Shown one piece after another: positions 18,291 to 26,806 of a stretch of 64,000 nucleotides of DNA. The notes under the pieces were generated by a model. The model was not told the DNA's origin, did not search any database, and worked only from the letters and a program-made list of their open reading frames with translations. The DNA is taken from NCBI RefSeq assembly GCF_028553785.1, contig NZ_CP067136.1, positions 3,408,501 to 3,472,500 of the forward strand. Reading direction: 5' to 3'. The stretch's first letter is position 1; each line of letters starts with the position of its first letter. The translations under genes and the position numbers were made by a program. This DNA is from Paracoccus fistulariae. Lineage in GTDB: Bacteria > Pseudomonadota > Alphaproteobacteria > Rhodobacterales > Rhodobacteraceae.

Positions 18291-18306
18291 GTTTTGCAGA
18301 CAAAAC
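18291..18306. promoter_or_regulatory. perfect inverted repeat in the ABC operon promoter region
   Basis: GTTTTG and CAAAAC flank CAGA. A 6-bp perfect dyad in an AT-rich segment 240 bp upstream of the operon could be an operator. No regulator is assigned. Confidence 0.3.
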
Positions 18307-18546
18307 AGGCAATCTTTCAGCCAGCCGGGATCAAATTCAGGCTTTGAGAATTATCTGGCAAGATACTGATATATAAAAGATTAATTACGTTGATGCGGTC
18401 CGGTTTACCCACTGGCGCCGCCAAATTTCCGGGCATTTAACTGAAAGGCCCTGTGAAATGTCGCAAATGGTGTTGCCAGCCTGTCGGGCCGCTGCTTAAC
18501 CTGAACCCTGCGCTGAATAACCAATCGACAACAGGGAGAGCGCTCA

Positions 18547-19650
18547 TTGCTGGACCAAGGACATGGCGATGCTTTCGTCGTCTTCGAGCATGTGCAAAAA
18601 AGCTACGATGGCAAGACGCTGGTCGTCAAAGATCTGAATCTCGACATCGGCAAGGGTGAGTTTCTGACCATGCTGGGGCCGTCAGGCTCGGGCAAGACGA
18701 CCTGCCTGATGATGTTGGCGGGGTTCGAGACGGCCACCCACGGCGATATCCGCCTTGACGGCAGGCCGATCAATCAGGTGCCGCCGCATAAGCGCGGCAT
18801 CGGTATGGTGTTTCAGAACTATGCGCTGTTTCCCCATATGACGGTGGGCGAAAACCTGTCCTTCCCGCTGGAAGTGCGCGGCATGTCCAAGGCGGAACGG
18901 ACCGAGCGGATCCAGAACGCGCTGGACATGGTGCAGATGGGACAATTCGCCAATCGCCGCCCGGCGCAGCTTTCGGGCGGGCAGCAGCAGCGGATCGCGC
19001 TGGCCCGTGCGCTGGTCTTTGATCCCAAGCTGGTGCTGATGGACGAACCCCTGGGTGCGCTGGACAAGCAGCTGCGCGAACATATGCAGTTCGAAATCAA
19101 GCAGTTGCACGAAGAACTTGGCATCACGGTCGTCTATGTGACCCATGATCAGGGCGAGGCGCTGACCATGTCCGACCGGGTCGCCGTGTTCAACGATGGC
19201 CGCATCCAGCAGCTTGCCCCGCCATCGGAACTGTATGAACGGCCCGAAAACAGCTTCGTCGCCCAATTCATCGGCGAGAATAACAAGCTGCCGGGCACGA
19301 TCGAGGAAATGGAGGGCGACCGGGCTTTGGTCAGGCTGTCCACGGGCGAGGTGATCGACGCAACGCCGGTCAATGTGACCAAGGTCGGGCAGCCGACTCT
19401 TGTCTCGATCCGGCCAGAGCGCGTCGAATTCAAGCCCGAACTGATGCCGCCGGGCGCGCATATGATTGGCGCCACGGTGCGCGACGTGATCTATATGGGC
19501 GACATCCTTCGGGTGCGGCTGAATGTGGCGGGATCCGAGGATTTCGTGATGAAGATCCGCAACACCCTTGGCCAGACGAAATTGGAGCCGGGACAGCAGA
19601 TCAAGGTCGGCTGGCACCCTGCCGACGCCCGCGCGCTGGACCCGGCCTAG
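18547..19650 (+). CDS. ABC transporter ATP-binding protein, spermidine/putrescine type (PotA-like)
   Basis: A 367-residue ATPase. Residues about 1-240 form the nucleotide-binding domain (GPSGSGKTT, signature LSGGQQQRIALARAL, Walker B LVLMDEPLGALD). A TOBE domain follows at about 280-365. The start is a TTG at 18547, with GGGAG 8 nt upstream; no in-frame ATG sits before the conserved N-terminal strand (FVVFEHVQKSYDGK). It powers the two permeases encoded downstream. The exact ligand, such as a polyamine, opine or other cation, is not determined. Confidence 0.9.
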   Translation: MLDQGHGDAFVVFEHVQKSYDGKTLVVKDLNLDIGKGEFLTMLGPSGSGKTTCLMMLAGFETATHGDIRLDGRPINQVPPHKRGIGMVFQNYALFPHMTVGENLSFPLEVRGMSKAERTERIQNALDMVQMGQFANRRPAQLSGGQQQRIALARALVFDPKLVLMDEPLGALDKQLREHMQFEIKQLHEELGITVVYVTHDQGEALTMSDRVAVFNDGRIQQLAPPSELYERPENSFVAQFIGENNKLPGTIEEMEGDRALVRLSTGEVIDATPVNVTKVGQPTLVSIRPERVEFKPELMPPGAHMIGATVRDVIYMGDILRVRLNVAGSEDFVMKIRNTLGQTKLEPGQQIKVGWHPADARALDPA

Positions 19651-19663
19651 AAAGGATATTCCC

Positions 19664-20737
19664 ATGAAAAAGCTCTTGCTGATCTGCACCACCTGCGCCG
19701 CGCCATCGCTGGCATTGGCCGAGGGTCAGATCGAGGTTCTGTCCTGGGGCGGCGCCTATACCCAATCGCAGGTGGATGCCTTCAATATTCCCTTCGAGGC
19801 AGAGACCGGCATCAAGGTGAACATGGTCGATGTGGACAACCCGGCCACGCCGCTGATGGCGCAGGTCAAGGCGAATAACGTCACCAGTGATCTGGCCAGC
19901 GTCGGCTTTTCCGATGCGACGCGGCTTTGTGACGAAGGCGCGCTGATCGAGATCGACCCCGCCGATCTGCTGCCCGCCCCCGACGGCACGCCTGCCGCCG
20001 ATGATTTTCTGGAAGGTGCGCTGTCGGATTGTTTCGTCGCCACCGATGTCTATTCCACCATCGTCGCCTATGACGAAAGCCGCTTCCCCGACAACCCGCC
20101 CAGGACGCTGGCAGATTTCTTTGATGTCGAGGCCTTTCCGGGCAAGCGCGGCCTGCTGAAGGAACCGCGCTTCAATCTGGAAATGGCGCTGATGGCCGAT
20201 GGCGTGCCCGCGGCCGAGGTTTACGACCTGCTGTCAACGCCCGAAGGTCTGGACCGTGCCTTTGCCAAGCTGGACACGATCAAGGATCACGCGATCTTCT
20301 GGGAGGCCGGGGCGCAGCCGCCGCAATTGCTGGCCGATGGCGAAGTGGTGATGTCGCAGGCCTATAACGGGCGGATCTTCAATGCGACCGTGGATGAGGG
20401 CAAGCCCTTCAAGATCATCTGGGACGGCCAGATTTTCGAGGTCGAAGGCTGGGTGATCCCGGTGGGCGCGCCCAATCTGGATCAGGCCATGGACTATCTG
20501 AAATTCTCGACCAGCGCGGAATCGCTGGCCCGCGCCTCGATGCAGATCAGCTATGGCCCGCCGCGCCAAAGCTCGGCGCCGCTGGTCGGCAATTACAAGG
20601 ACACCGATATCCCGATGCCGCCGAACCTGCCGACCTCGCCCGAAAACATGGGCAATGCGCTGGGTTTCGACAATGATTTCTGGGTCGATCACCTGTCCCA
20701 GCTGAACGAGCGCTTCGCCGCCTGGCTGGCAAGCTGA
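19664..20737 (+). CDS. polyamine-type ABC substrate-binding protein, first of two paralogues
   Basis: A 357-residue periplasmic protein (PotD/PotF-like family). The signal peptide is MKKLLLICTTCAAPSLALA, followed by 'IEVLSWGGAYTQSQVDAF'. It shares long stretches with the next gene, including LDTIKDHA/S and GKPFKIIWDGQ, so the two arose by tandem duplication. The AAAGGA ribosome site precedes ATG 19664; upstream in-frame codons overlap the ATPase gene and are not used. Confidence 0.92.
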   Translation: MKKLLLICTTCAAPSLALAEGQIEVLSWGGAYTQSQVDAFNIPFEAETGIKVNMVDVDNPATPLMAQVKANNVTSDLASVGFSDATRLCDEGALIEIDPADLLPAPDGTPAADDFLEGALSDCFVATDVYSTIVAYDESRFPDNPPRTLADFFDVEAFPGKRGLLKEPRFNLEMALMADGVPAAEVYDLLSTPEGLDRAFAKLDTIKDHAIFWEAGAQPPQLLADGEVVMSQAYNGRIFNATVDEGKPFKIIWDGQIFEVEGWVIPVGAPNLDQAMDYLKFSTSAESLARASMQISYGPPRQSSAPLVGNYKDTDIPMPPNLPTSPENMGNALGFDNDFWVDHLSQLNERFAAWLAS

Positions 20738-20746
20738 CAAGGAAAT

Positions 20747-20771
20747 CTGCGGGCGGCGTTCTCGCCCGCAG
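20747..20771 (+). terminator. intercistronic hairpin between the two binding-protein genes
   Basis: A 9-bp perfect stem (20747-20755 with 20763-20771) with a 7-nt loop has no T-run. Such hairpins after binding-protein genes usually stabilise the upstream mRNA or partly end transcription. Confidence 0.5.
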
Positions 20772-20835
20772 ACCGCCCCACGGGGCCATCAAGATTGGGT
20801 TCGCAAATACCCGATAACCACAGGGAGAAGATTGA

Positions 20836-21912
20836 ATGAAACGCCTTCTGGTCCTTTCGACCGCACTTGCAGGTATCGCCATGACCGCCTCTGCCAAAGA
20901 GGTGAACGTGGTGTCCTGGGGTGGCGCCTACGAGAAATCGCAGGTCGAAGCCTATAACAAGCCCTTCACCGAAGCGACGGGCATCACCGTGAACATGATC
21001 GCCGCCGACAACCCGGCCACGCCGCTGAAAGCGCAGGTCGAGGCGAAAAACATCACCGCCGATGTCTTTGATATCGAGGTCAGCGACGCGATCCGCCTGT
21101 GCGACGAAGGCGCGCTGGTCGAGATCAATCCCGACGATCTGCCCGCATCCCCCGATGGCACCCCGGCTGCCGATGACTTCCTTGACGGCGCGCTGCAGGA
21201 TTGCGCCGTGGCCAATATCTTCTGGGGCACGGTCATCGCCTATGATGAGACGAAATTCGCCGATGCCGCGCCCAGCTCGGCCGCTGATTTCTTTGATCTG
21301 GAAACCTATCCGGGCAAGCGCGGCCTGCCCAAGAACCCCAAGCGGACCCTGTATCTGGCGCTGATCGCGGATGGTGCCTCGGCCGATGAGATCTATGATC
21401 TGCTGGGCAGCGACGAGGGTGTGAACCGCGCCTTTGACAAGCTGGACACGATCAAGGACAGCGTCGTCTGGTGGGAAGCCGGGGCGCAGCCGGTGCAATT
21501 GCTGGCCGATGGCGAAGTGGCGATGGCCACCGGCTATAACGGCCGTTTCTTCGACGCGATGGTGGCCGAGGGCAAGCCCTTCAAGATCATCTGGGACGGG
21601 CAGTACATGGATATGGACATGTTCGCCATTCCCAAGGATTCGCCCAATCCCGAAGAGGCGATGGAATATCTGAAATTCGCCACCGACACGCAGCGTCTGG
21701 CCGATCAGGCGAAATGGATCGCCTATGGCCCGGCGCGCAAATCCTCGGCCCAGCTGGTCGGTCTGTATCAGGACGGCAAGACGGAAATGGCGCCGCATAT
21801 GCCCACCAGCGAAGACGCCCTGAAGAACGCCGTGATGGATGACCCGGAATTCTGGGCCGACCATGACGCCGAACTGACCGAGCGTTTCAACAGCTGGCTG
21901 GCCAGCAACTGA
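20836..21912 (+). CDS. polyamine-type ABC substrate-binding protein, second paralogue
   Basis: A 358-residue periplasmic protein with signal peptide MKRLLVLSTALAGIAMTASA. It is closely similar to the preceding gene product along its whole length (shared DNPATPL, LCDEGAL, DGTPAADDFL, EAGAQP, QLLADGEV). Several pocket-region residues differ (IFWGTVIAYDE against VYSTIVAYDE; VVWWEAGAQP against AIFWEAGAQP), which suggests related but not identical ligands. AGGGAGAAG precedes the ATG. Confidence 0.92.
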   Translation: MKRLLVLSTALAGIAMTASAKEVNVVSWGGAYEKSQVEAYNKPFTEATGITVNMIAADNPATPLKAQVEAKNITADVFDIEVSDAIRLCDEGALVEINPDDLPASPDGTPAADDFLDGALQDCAVANIFWGTVIAYDETKFADAAPSSAADFFDLETYPGKRGLPKNPKRTLYLALIADGASADEIYDLLGSDEGVNRAFDKLDTIKDSVVWWEAGAQPVQLLADGEVAMATGYNGRFFDAMVAEGKPFKIIWDGQYMDMDMFAIPKDSPNPEEAMEYLKFATDTQRLADQAKWIAYGPARKSSAQLVGLYQDGKTEMAPHMPTSEDALKNAVMDDPEFWADHDAELTERFNSWLASN

Positions 21913-21923
21913 TCTGAACGATG

Positions 21924-21948
21924 CCGCCGCCCCATGCCGGGGCGGCGG
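21924..21948 (+). terminator. intercistronic GC-rich hairpin before the first permease gene
   Basis: A perfect 10-bp stem (21924-21933 with 21939-21948) with a 5-nt loop is followed by only TTT. It probably reduces read-through, lowering permease expression relative to the binding proteins. Confidence 0.5.
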
Positions 21949-21971
21949 TTTGCACGAATTCCGGGAATATC

Positions 21972-23270
21972 ATGGCGAACGCATTAGATCCGCATGCCGC
22001 CGTTGCGACGGTTGCGACGGGTGAGACCGATGGCACGCTACGGACCGCCGATGGCAAACCGCTGGCCCGCGCGCTGGCACGGTCGCAGACCCGGGCCCGG
22101 CGCAGGGCGTTTCTGCTGGTTCTGCCGCTGCTGGCCTTTGTCCTGATCACCTTCGTGGTGCCGATCGGGCAGATGCTGCAAAGGTCCTTCTATAATGACG
22201 GCTTCTCGGCCCATATGCCGGAACTGTCGCAATGGTTCGCCGATAATCCGCGCGGGACCGAGCCCGATGACGCCGCCTGGGCGGCGCTGGCCGATGATCT
22301 GACCTCCGCCGCCGAGGACCGCACCATCGGCATCGTCGGCACCCGCATCAACTATGACGTTCCGGGCACGCGGTCGCTGTTCACCTCGACCGGGCGCAAG
22401 GCCAAGCGCGGGCTTGAACCGCCCTACAGGGAAACGCTGCTGGACCTGGACGATGAATGGGGCGATCCGCGTCTGTGGAGCGCGATGCGCGAAGCCTCGA
22501 CCCCGTTCACCACGAATTTCTATTTGGCCGCGACCGACCGCACCCGCGACGAATCCGGCAAGATCGTGCAGGTCGAGGAACGCCAGCGTGTCTATATCAT
22601 GCTGTTCATGCGCACCTTCTGGCTGTCGCTGCTGATCACCGCGCTGACCTTTGTGCTTGGCTTTCCGATTGCCCATCTGCTGGCGACGCTGCCGATGCGG
22701 AAATCGAACCTGCTGATGATCCTTGTCCTGCTGCCCTTCTGGACATCGCTTCTGGTGCGGACGACCAGCTGGATGGTGCTGCTGCAGCAACAGGGGGTGA
22801 TCAATGACGTGCTGGTCTGGCTGGGCGTGATCGGCAATGAACAGCGGTTGCAGATGATCTATAACCAGGCGGGCACGATCATCGCGATGACGCATATCCT
22901 GCTGCCCTTCATGATCCTGCCGCTTTATTCCGTGATGCGCACAATCAACCCGTCCTATGTGCGCGCGGCGCGCAGTCTGGGCGCGACCAGCTGGACCGCC
23001 TTTCGCCGGGTTTATTTCCCGCAGACCCTGCCGGGTCTGGGGGCAGGGGCGCTGTTGGTCTTTATCCTGGCGGTGGGCTATTACATCACGCCCGCGCTGG
23101 TCGGCGGATCCTCGGGTCAGCTGATTTCCAACCTGATCGCGCTGCATATGACCGATACGCTGAACTGGTCCATGGCCGCCGCGCTGGCCGCGCTGCTGCT
23201 GGGCTCGGTCCTGATCCTGTACTGGCTCTATGACCGCATGGTCGGCATCGACAATCTGAAGCTGGGGTAA
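21972..23270 (+). CDS. polyamine-type ABC transporter permease (PotB-like)
   Basis: A 432-residue inner-membrane protein. It has a cytoplasmic N-tail, a first helix (about 46-66), and then an unusually long polar segment of about 140 residues before the second helix near 215 (FWLSLLITALTFVLGF). The remaining helices and the EAA loop 'YVRAARSLGATSWTAFRRVYFP' are normal. The segment between helices 1 and 2 should be periplasmic. ATG 21972 is chosen because the upstream open frame covers the hairpin. Confidence 0.9.
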   Translation: MANALDPHAAVATVATGETDGTLRTADGKPLARALARSQTRARRRAFLLVLPLLAFVLITFVVPIGQMLQRSFYNDGFSAHMPELSQWFADNPRGTEPDDAAWAALADDLTSAAEDRTIGIVGTRINYDVPGTRSLFTSTGRKAKRGLEPPYRETLLDLDDEWGDPRLWSAMREASTPFTTNFYLAATDRTRDESGKIVQVEERQRVYIMLFMRTFWLSLLITALTFVLGFPIAHLLATLPMRKSNLLMILVLLPFWTSLLVRTTSWMVLLQQQGVINDVLVWLGVIGNEQRLQMIYNQAGTIIAMTHILLPFMILPLYSVMRTINPSYVRAARSLGATSWTAFRRVYFPQTLPGLGAGALLVFILAVGYYITPALVGGSSGQLISNLIALHMTDTLNWSMAAALAALLLGSVLILYWLYDRMVGIDNLKLG

Positions 23271-23274
23271 TCCG

Positions 23275-24228
23275 ATGGCTGTTCCGACATATGCTTCCCC
23301 GCTGGAGCGCGCATGGCACTATGCCTATCTGGTGATCTGCGGGCTGATCTTTTTCTTCCTGATCGCCCCGATCGTGGTGATCATCCCGCTTTCCTTCAAC
23401 ACCGAGCCCTACTTCACCTTCACCGACAAGATGCTGTCCTTTGACCCCGATGGATACAGCATGCGCTGGTATGACAGCCTGCTGACCTTCGGCATGCAGC
23501 GCCCCGATGCGCCGCGTGATCTGAACTGGTGGGCCGATGCCTGGGCCAATGCGAAATGGGTGAATGCGGCCAAGAATTCGATCATCATCGGCTTCTTCTC
23601 GACGCTGCTGGCCACGGCGCTTGGCACACTGGCGGCACTTGGCCTGTCGCGGCCGGAAATGCCGTTCCGCCGGGCGATCATGGCAATCCTGATTTCACCC
23701 ATGATCGTGCCGCTGATCATCACCGCCACGGGTATGTTCTTCTTCTATTCGAACCCCTGCACGCTGCTGGGCTGGTTCGGACTGCCCACGGAATGCGGGC
23801 GGCTGGCAGGCACCTATCTGGGGGTGATCCTGGCCCATGCGACGCTGGGCATTCCCTTTGTGATCATCACCGTCACCGCCACGCTGGTTGGGTTCGACCA
23901 GTCGCTGAACCGGGCGGCGGCATCGCTTGGGGCCAATCCGCGCACGACCTTCTTCCGCATCACCATGCCGCTGATCCTGCCGGGCGTGATCTCGGGCGCG
24001 CTGTTCGCCTTTGTCACCAGCTTTGACGAGGTCGTGGCGGTGCTGTTCATCGCGGGCCCCGACCAGCAGACCATCCCGCGCCAGATGTGGAACGGCATCC
24101 GCGAACAGATCAGCCCGGCCATTCTGGCGGTGGCGACGCTGCTGGTGGGCTTTTCCATCGCACTGCTGGCGACGGTGGAACTGCTGCGTCGCAGGTCCGA
24201 GCGGATCCGGGGCATCACCCCGCATTAG
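23275..24228 (+). CDS. polyamine-type ABC transporter permease (PotC-like)
   Basis: A 317-residue inner-membrane protein with six predicted helices. The second half carries the EAA loop 'LNRAAASLGANPRTTFFRITMPL'. It pairs with the preceding permease, 4 bp upstream. It is the last gene of the rightward operon and is convergent with the AEC transporter gene. Confidence 0.92.
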   Translation: MAVPTYASPLERAWHYAYLVICGLIFFFLIAPIVVIIPLSFNTEPYFTFTDKMLSFDPDGYSMRWYDSLLTFGMQRPDAPRDLNWWADAWANAKWVNAAKNSIIIGFFSTLLATALGTLAALGLSRPEMPFRRAIMAILISPMIVPLIITATGMFFFYSNPCTLLGWFGLPTECGRLAGTYLGVILAHATLGIPFVIITVTATLVGFDQSLNRAAASLGANPRTTFFRITMPLILPGVISGALFAFVTSFDEVVAVLFIAGPDQQTIPRQMWNGIREQISPAILAVATLLVGFSIALLATVELLRRRSERIRGITPH

Positions 24229-24237
24229 GCCGCGCGG

Positions 24238-25182
24238 TCAGGGCAGGATCGCCAGCCACATCCAGATGGTCAGGATCGACAGGGCGGTGGCCAGCAATAC
24301 GCTGGATGCCGCCACCCGCCGCGCCGATCCGTAAAGATCGGCAAACAGAAAGGCATTCACGCCCGGCGCCATCGCCGCCGTCAGCACGGCCGAGCGGAGG
24401 CCCGCCACATCAAGCCCGCCCAGCGTTGCCAGACTCAGCGTGATGGCCGGATGGATCAGCAACGCACAGATGCAGCACAGGGCGATGGCCATCATGTCGC
24501 CTTCGGGGCGATAGCGGACCAGAATCCCGCCCAGCCCGAACAAAGCCGCAGGCAGGGCCGCCCGCGCCATCATGTCGACGGCGCCCCAGAACCCGTCCGG
24601 CATGACCAGCCCGGCCTGCATCAGCACATTCATCACCACACCGCACAGAATGCCGATCACCATCGGCGTGCGCAGTACGCCCATCACCGCGGTCAGCGCC
24701 ACGCGCCCCACCGACAGGCCGCTGCCGCGGGCGCGGGTGAATTCCATTACCGTGATGCCAAAGGTATAAAGCATCGGCGAATGCAGCGCGATGATGGTCC
24801 AGTTGCCATCCAGCGCCTCGGTGCCATAGGCGCGTTCGGTGATCGGAATGCCCAGCAGAAGGCTGTTGGAAAACAGGCAGACAAAGCCGATGGCAACGCA
24901 ATCCATGGGCGGGCGCCTGAACCAGAACTTCGCCCCGGCCCAGCCGATCAGATAGCTGGCAAAGGCCCCGGCATAGAAAGGCAGCAGCAGGTTCAGCCGG
25001 AAATCCGCGCCCAGATCCAGCTTGGCCATGGATGAGAACAGCAGCGTCGGCACCGCAAAGGATTGCGCGAATTTCATCAGGCTGTCGACGCCCGAGGGGC
25101 TGAACAGCCCCCGCCATGCCACCAGATATCCGAAACCGATCACCAGAAAGACCGGAAGGATGATGGTGAACAGCGCGCTCAT
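24238..25182 (-). CDS. AEC family transporter (auxin efflux carrier-like)
   Basis: A 314-residue inner-membrane protein with about ten predicted helices, starting MSALFTIILPVFLVIGFGYL. Family members export organic anions such as malate or auxin-like acids. The substrate is not predictable. Its start overlaps the MBL hydrolase stop by 4 bp (ATGA), so it ends the leftward operon that carries tatD, holB and tmk. Confidence 0.88.
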   Translation of the reverse strand: MSALFTIILPVFLVIGFGYLVAWRGLFSPSGVDSLMKFAQSFAVPTLLFSSMAKLDLGADFRLNLLLPFYAGAFASYLIGWAGAKFWFRRPPMDCVAIGFVCLFSNSLLLGIPITERAYGTEALDGNWTIIALHSPMLYTFGITVMEFTRARGSGLSVGRVALTAVMGVLRTPMVIGILCGVVMNVLMQAGLVMPDGFWGAVDMMARAALPAALFGLGGILVRYRPEGDMMAIALCCICALLIHPAITLSLATLGGLDVAGLRSAVLTAAMAPGVNAFLFADLYGSARRVAASSVLLATALSILTIWMWLAILP

Positions 25183-25997
25183 GGCGTGGCGGTCACATCC
25201 GGGGTCTGGTCGCCGGCCTGCAAGACCATGCCGTCATGGGCGGGCTGGATGTGGTCGGGCGTCTGCGAGGCGACCTCATCATGATCGATATCGATATGCA
25301 TATTCGTCAGCACACCCCGCTGCGGGGCTGCCCGCGCCATCCAGTCCAGCGTCTGCGCCAGATGGGCATGGCTGGGATGCGGCTCGTATCGCAGCGCGTC
25401 GCAGATGAACAGCTCGGCCCCTTCGATGGCGGGCCATGCGGCCTCGGGGATGGCCGACACATCGGGCAGATAGACCATGCCGCCAAAGCGATAGCCAAGG
25501 GCGGTGATCTCTCCGTGCTGGACGCGGAAGGGGATGAAGCGGATCGGGCCGCCTGCGCCCTTTACCGTGAAGGCATCGGTGATCGGATGCAGGTCGCAGA
25601 TCGGGGGGTAGAAGCTGCCCTCGGGCGTTTCGAAAATATAGCCAAAGCGGTCCTGCAGCGCGGCGGCTGTTGGCGCATCGGCCCAAAGCGGCATCTTGCG
25701 CCGGGCGTTATAGACCAGTTGCCGCAGGTCATCGACGCCATGGGTGTGATCGGCATGGGGATGGGTATAGATCACCGCGTCCAGCTGTCCGATATCCGCA
25801 TCCAGAAGCTGCGGCACCATATCCGGGCCGGTATCGATCAGCACCTGTGTCACGCCCTCGGGGCCGGGCCGTTCCACCAGCAGGGAACAGCGCCGCCGCC
25901 GGTTTTTGGGGTTCTTCGGATCGCAGGCCCCCCAGCGACCGCCCAGCCGTGGCACCCCGCCCGAAGAGCCGCAGCCAAGGATCGTGGCGCGGATCAC
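25179..25997 (-). CDS. MBL-fold metallohydrolase (PhnP/RNase Z-like)
   Basis: A 272-residue metallo-beta-lactamase-fold hydrolase, probably a phosphodiesterase. It starts VIRATILGCGSSGGVPRLGG. It has zinc ligands in THPHADHTHG (HxHxDH) and a C-terminal 'NMHIDIDHDEV'. I chose the GTG start at 25997, which overlaps the tatD stop (GTGA) and matches the family N-terminus; the open frame upstream is out of context. This tatD neighbour is common in alphaproteobacteria. The physiological substrate is unknown. Confidence 0.87.
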   Translation of the reverse strand: MIRATILGCGSSGGVPRLGGRWGACDPKNPKNRRRRCSLLVERPGPEGVTQVLIDTGPDMVPQLLDADIGQLDAVIYTHPHADHTHGVDDLRQLVYNARRKMPLWADAPTAAALQDRFGYIFETPEGSFYPPICDLHPITDAFTVKGAGGPIRFIPFRVQHGEITALGYRFGGMVYLPDVSAIPEAAWPAIEGAELFICDALRYEPHPSHAHLAQTLDWMARAAPQRGVLTNMHIDIDHDEVASQTPDHIQPAHDGMVLQAGDQTPDVTATP

Positions 25998-26803
25998 GCG
26001 GCGTCCCCCTGTGCGGCCTTCCAGAACAGCCGGTCGAAATTGGCCGAGGTCTGGCGCGCGAAATCGGCATATTCCATGCCGAACAGATCGGCGCCCACAG
26101 CGGCGGTTTTGGCGACATAGGCCGGTTCGTTGCGCTTGCCGCGATAGGGCGGGGGCGCCAGATAGGGGCTGTCGGTTTCCACCAGGATGCGATCCACCGG
26201 TGCGGCGGCGAAAATCTCGCGCAATTCGGTCGAACGCGGGAAGGCCGCGATGCCCGACATGGACAGATAGAAGCCCAGATCCAGCGCCGCGCGGGCCAGA
26301 CCGGCGCCCGAACTGAAGCAATGCATGACGCAGCTATAGGCCCCGGCCCGGTGTTCCTCGGTCAGGATGCGGGCCATATCCTCATCCGCGTCGCGGGCAT
26401 GGATGATCAGGGGCAGACGGGTCTGGCGCGCGGCCTCGATATGCAGGCGCAGGCTGTCCTGCTGGGCGGCGGCGGTCTCGGCGGTATAGTGGTAATCCAG
26501 CCCGGTTTCGCCAATGCCGACCAGTTTCGGATGCTGCGCAATCCGCAGGATCTGATCCAGCGTCAGGGCGGGCTCTTTCCCGACGCTCATCGGATGCAGG
26601 CCAAAGGCATAGAAAACGCTGTCATGCGCCTCGGCCAGTCCGCGGACAGTGGGTTCCTGTGCCAGCGTCGTGCAGATCGAGACCATGCGCCCGACCCCTG
26701 CTTCATGCGCGCGGGCGATCAGGGCGTCATGTTCGCCGTCGAAATCCGGGAAATCCAGATGGCAATGGCTATCGACAATCGGCGGAAGGGCCGCTTCGGT
26801 CAT
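25994..26803 (-). CDS. TatD family metal-dependent hydrolase (DNase)
   Basis: A 269-residue TIM-barrel nuclease. Metal ligands appear in SHCHLDF (HxH), 'GIGETGLDYHY' (Glu), 'IHARDADED' (His), and 'ILVETDSPYLAPPPYRGKRNEPAYV' split over the C-terminal region (Asp). TatD proteins have 3'-5' exonuclease and D-tyrosyl-like deacylase activities. It lies 3 bp downstream of holB. Confidence 0.93.
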   Translation of the reverse strand: MTEAALPPIVDSHCHLDFPDFDGEHDALIARAHEAGVGRMVSICTTLAQEPTVRGLAEAHDSVFYAFGLHPMSVGKEPALTLDQILRIAQHPKLVGIGETGLDYHYTAETAAAQQDSLRLHIEAARQTRLPLIIHARDADEDMARILTEEHRAGAYSCVMHCFSSGAGLARAALDLGFYLSMSGIAAFPRSTELREIFAAAPVDRILVETDSPYLAPPPYRGKRNEPAYVAKTAAVGADLFGMEYADFARQTSANFDRLFWKAAQGDAA

Positions 26804-26806
26804 GGG

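Larger units (their letters stand above)
18153..18546. other. 395-bp non-coding interval upstream of the polyamine-type ABC operon
   Basis: No convincing gene is present. The segment is visibly AT-richer than its neighbours from about 18230 to 18400, as expected for a promoter region. It contains a possible terminator for the IclR gene at its left end and a perfect inverted repeat at 18291-18306. Confidence 0.5.
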
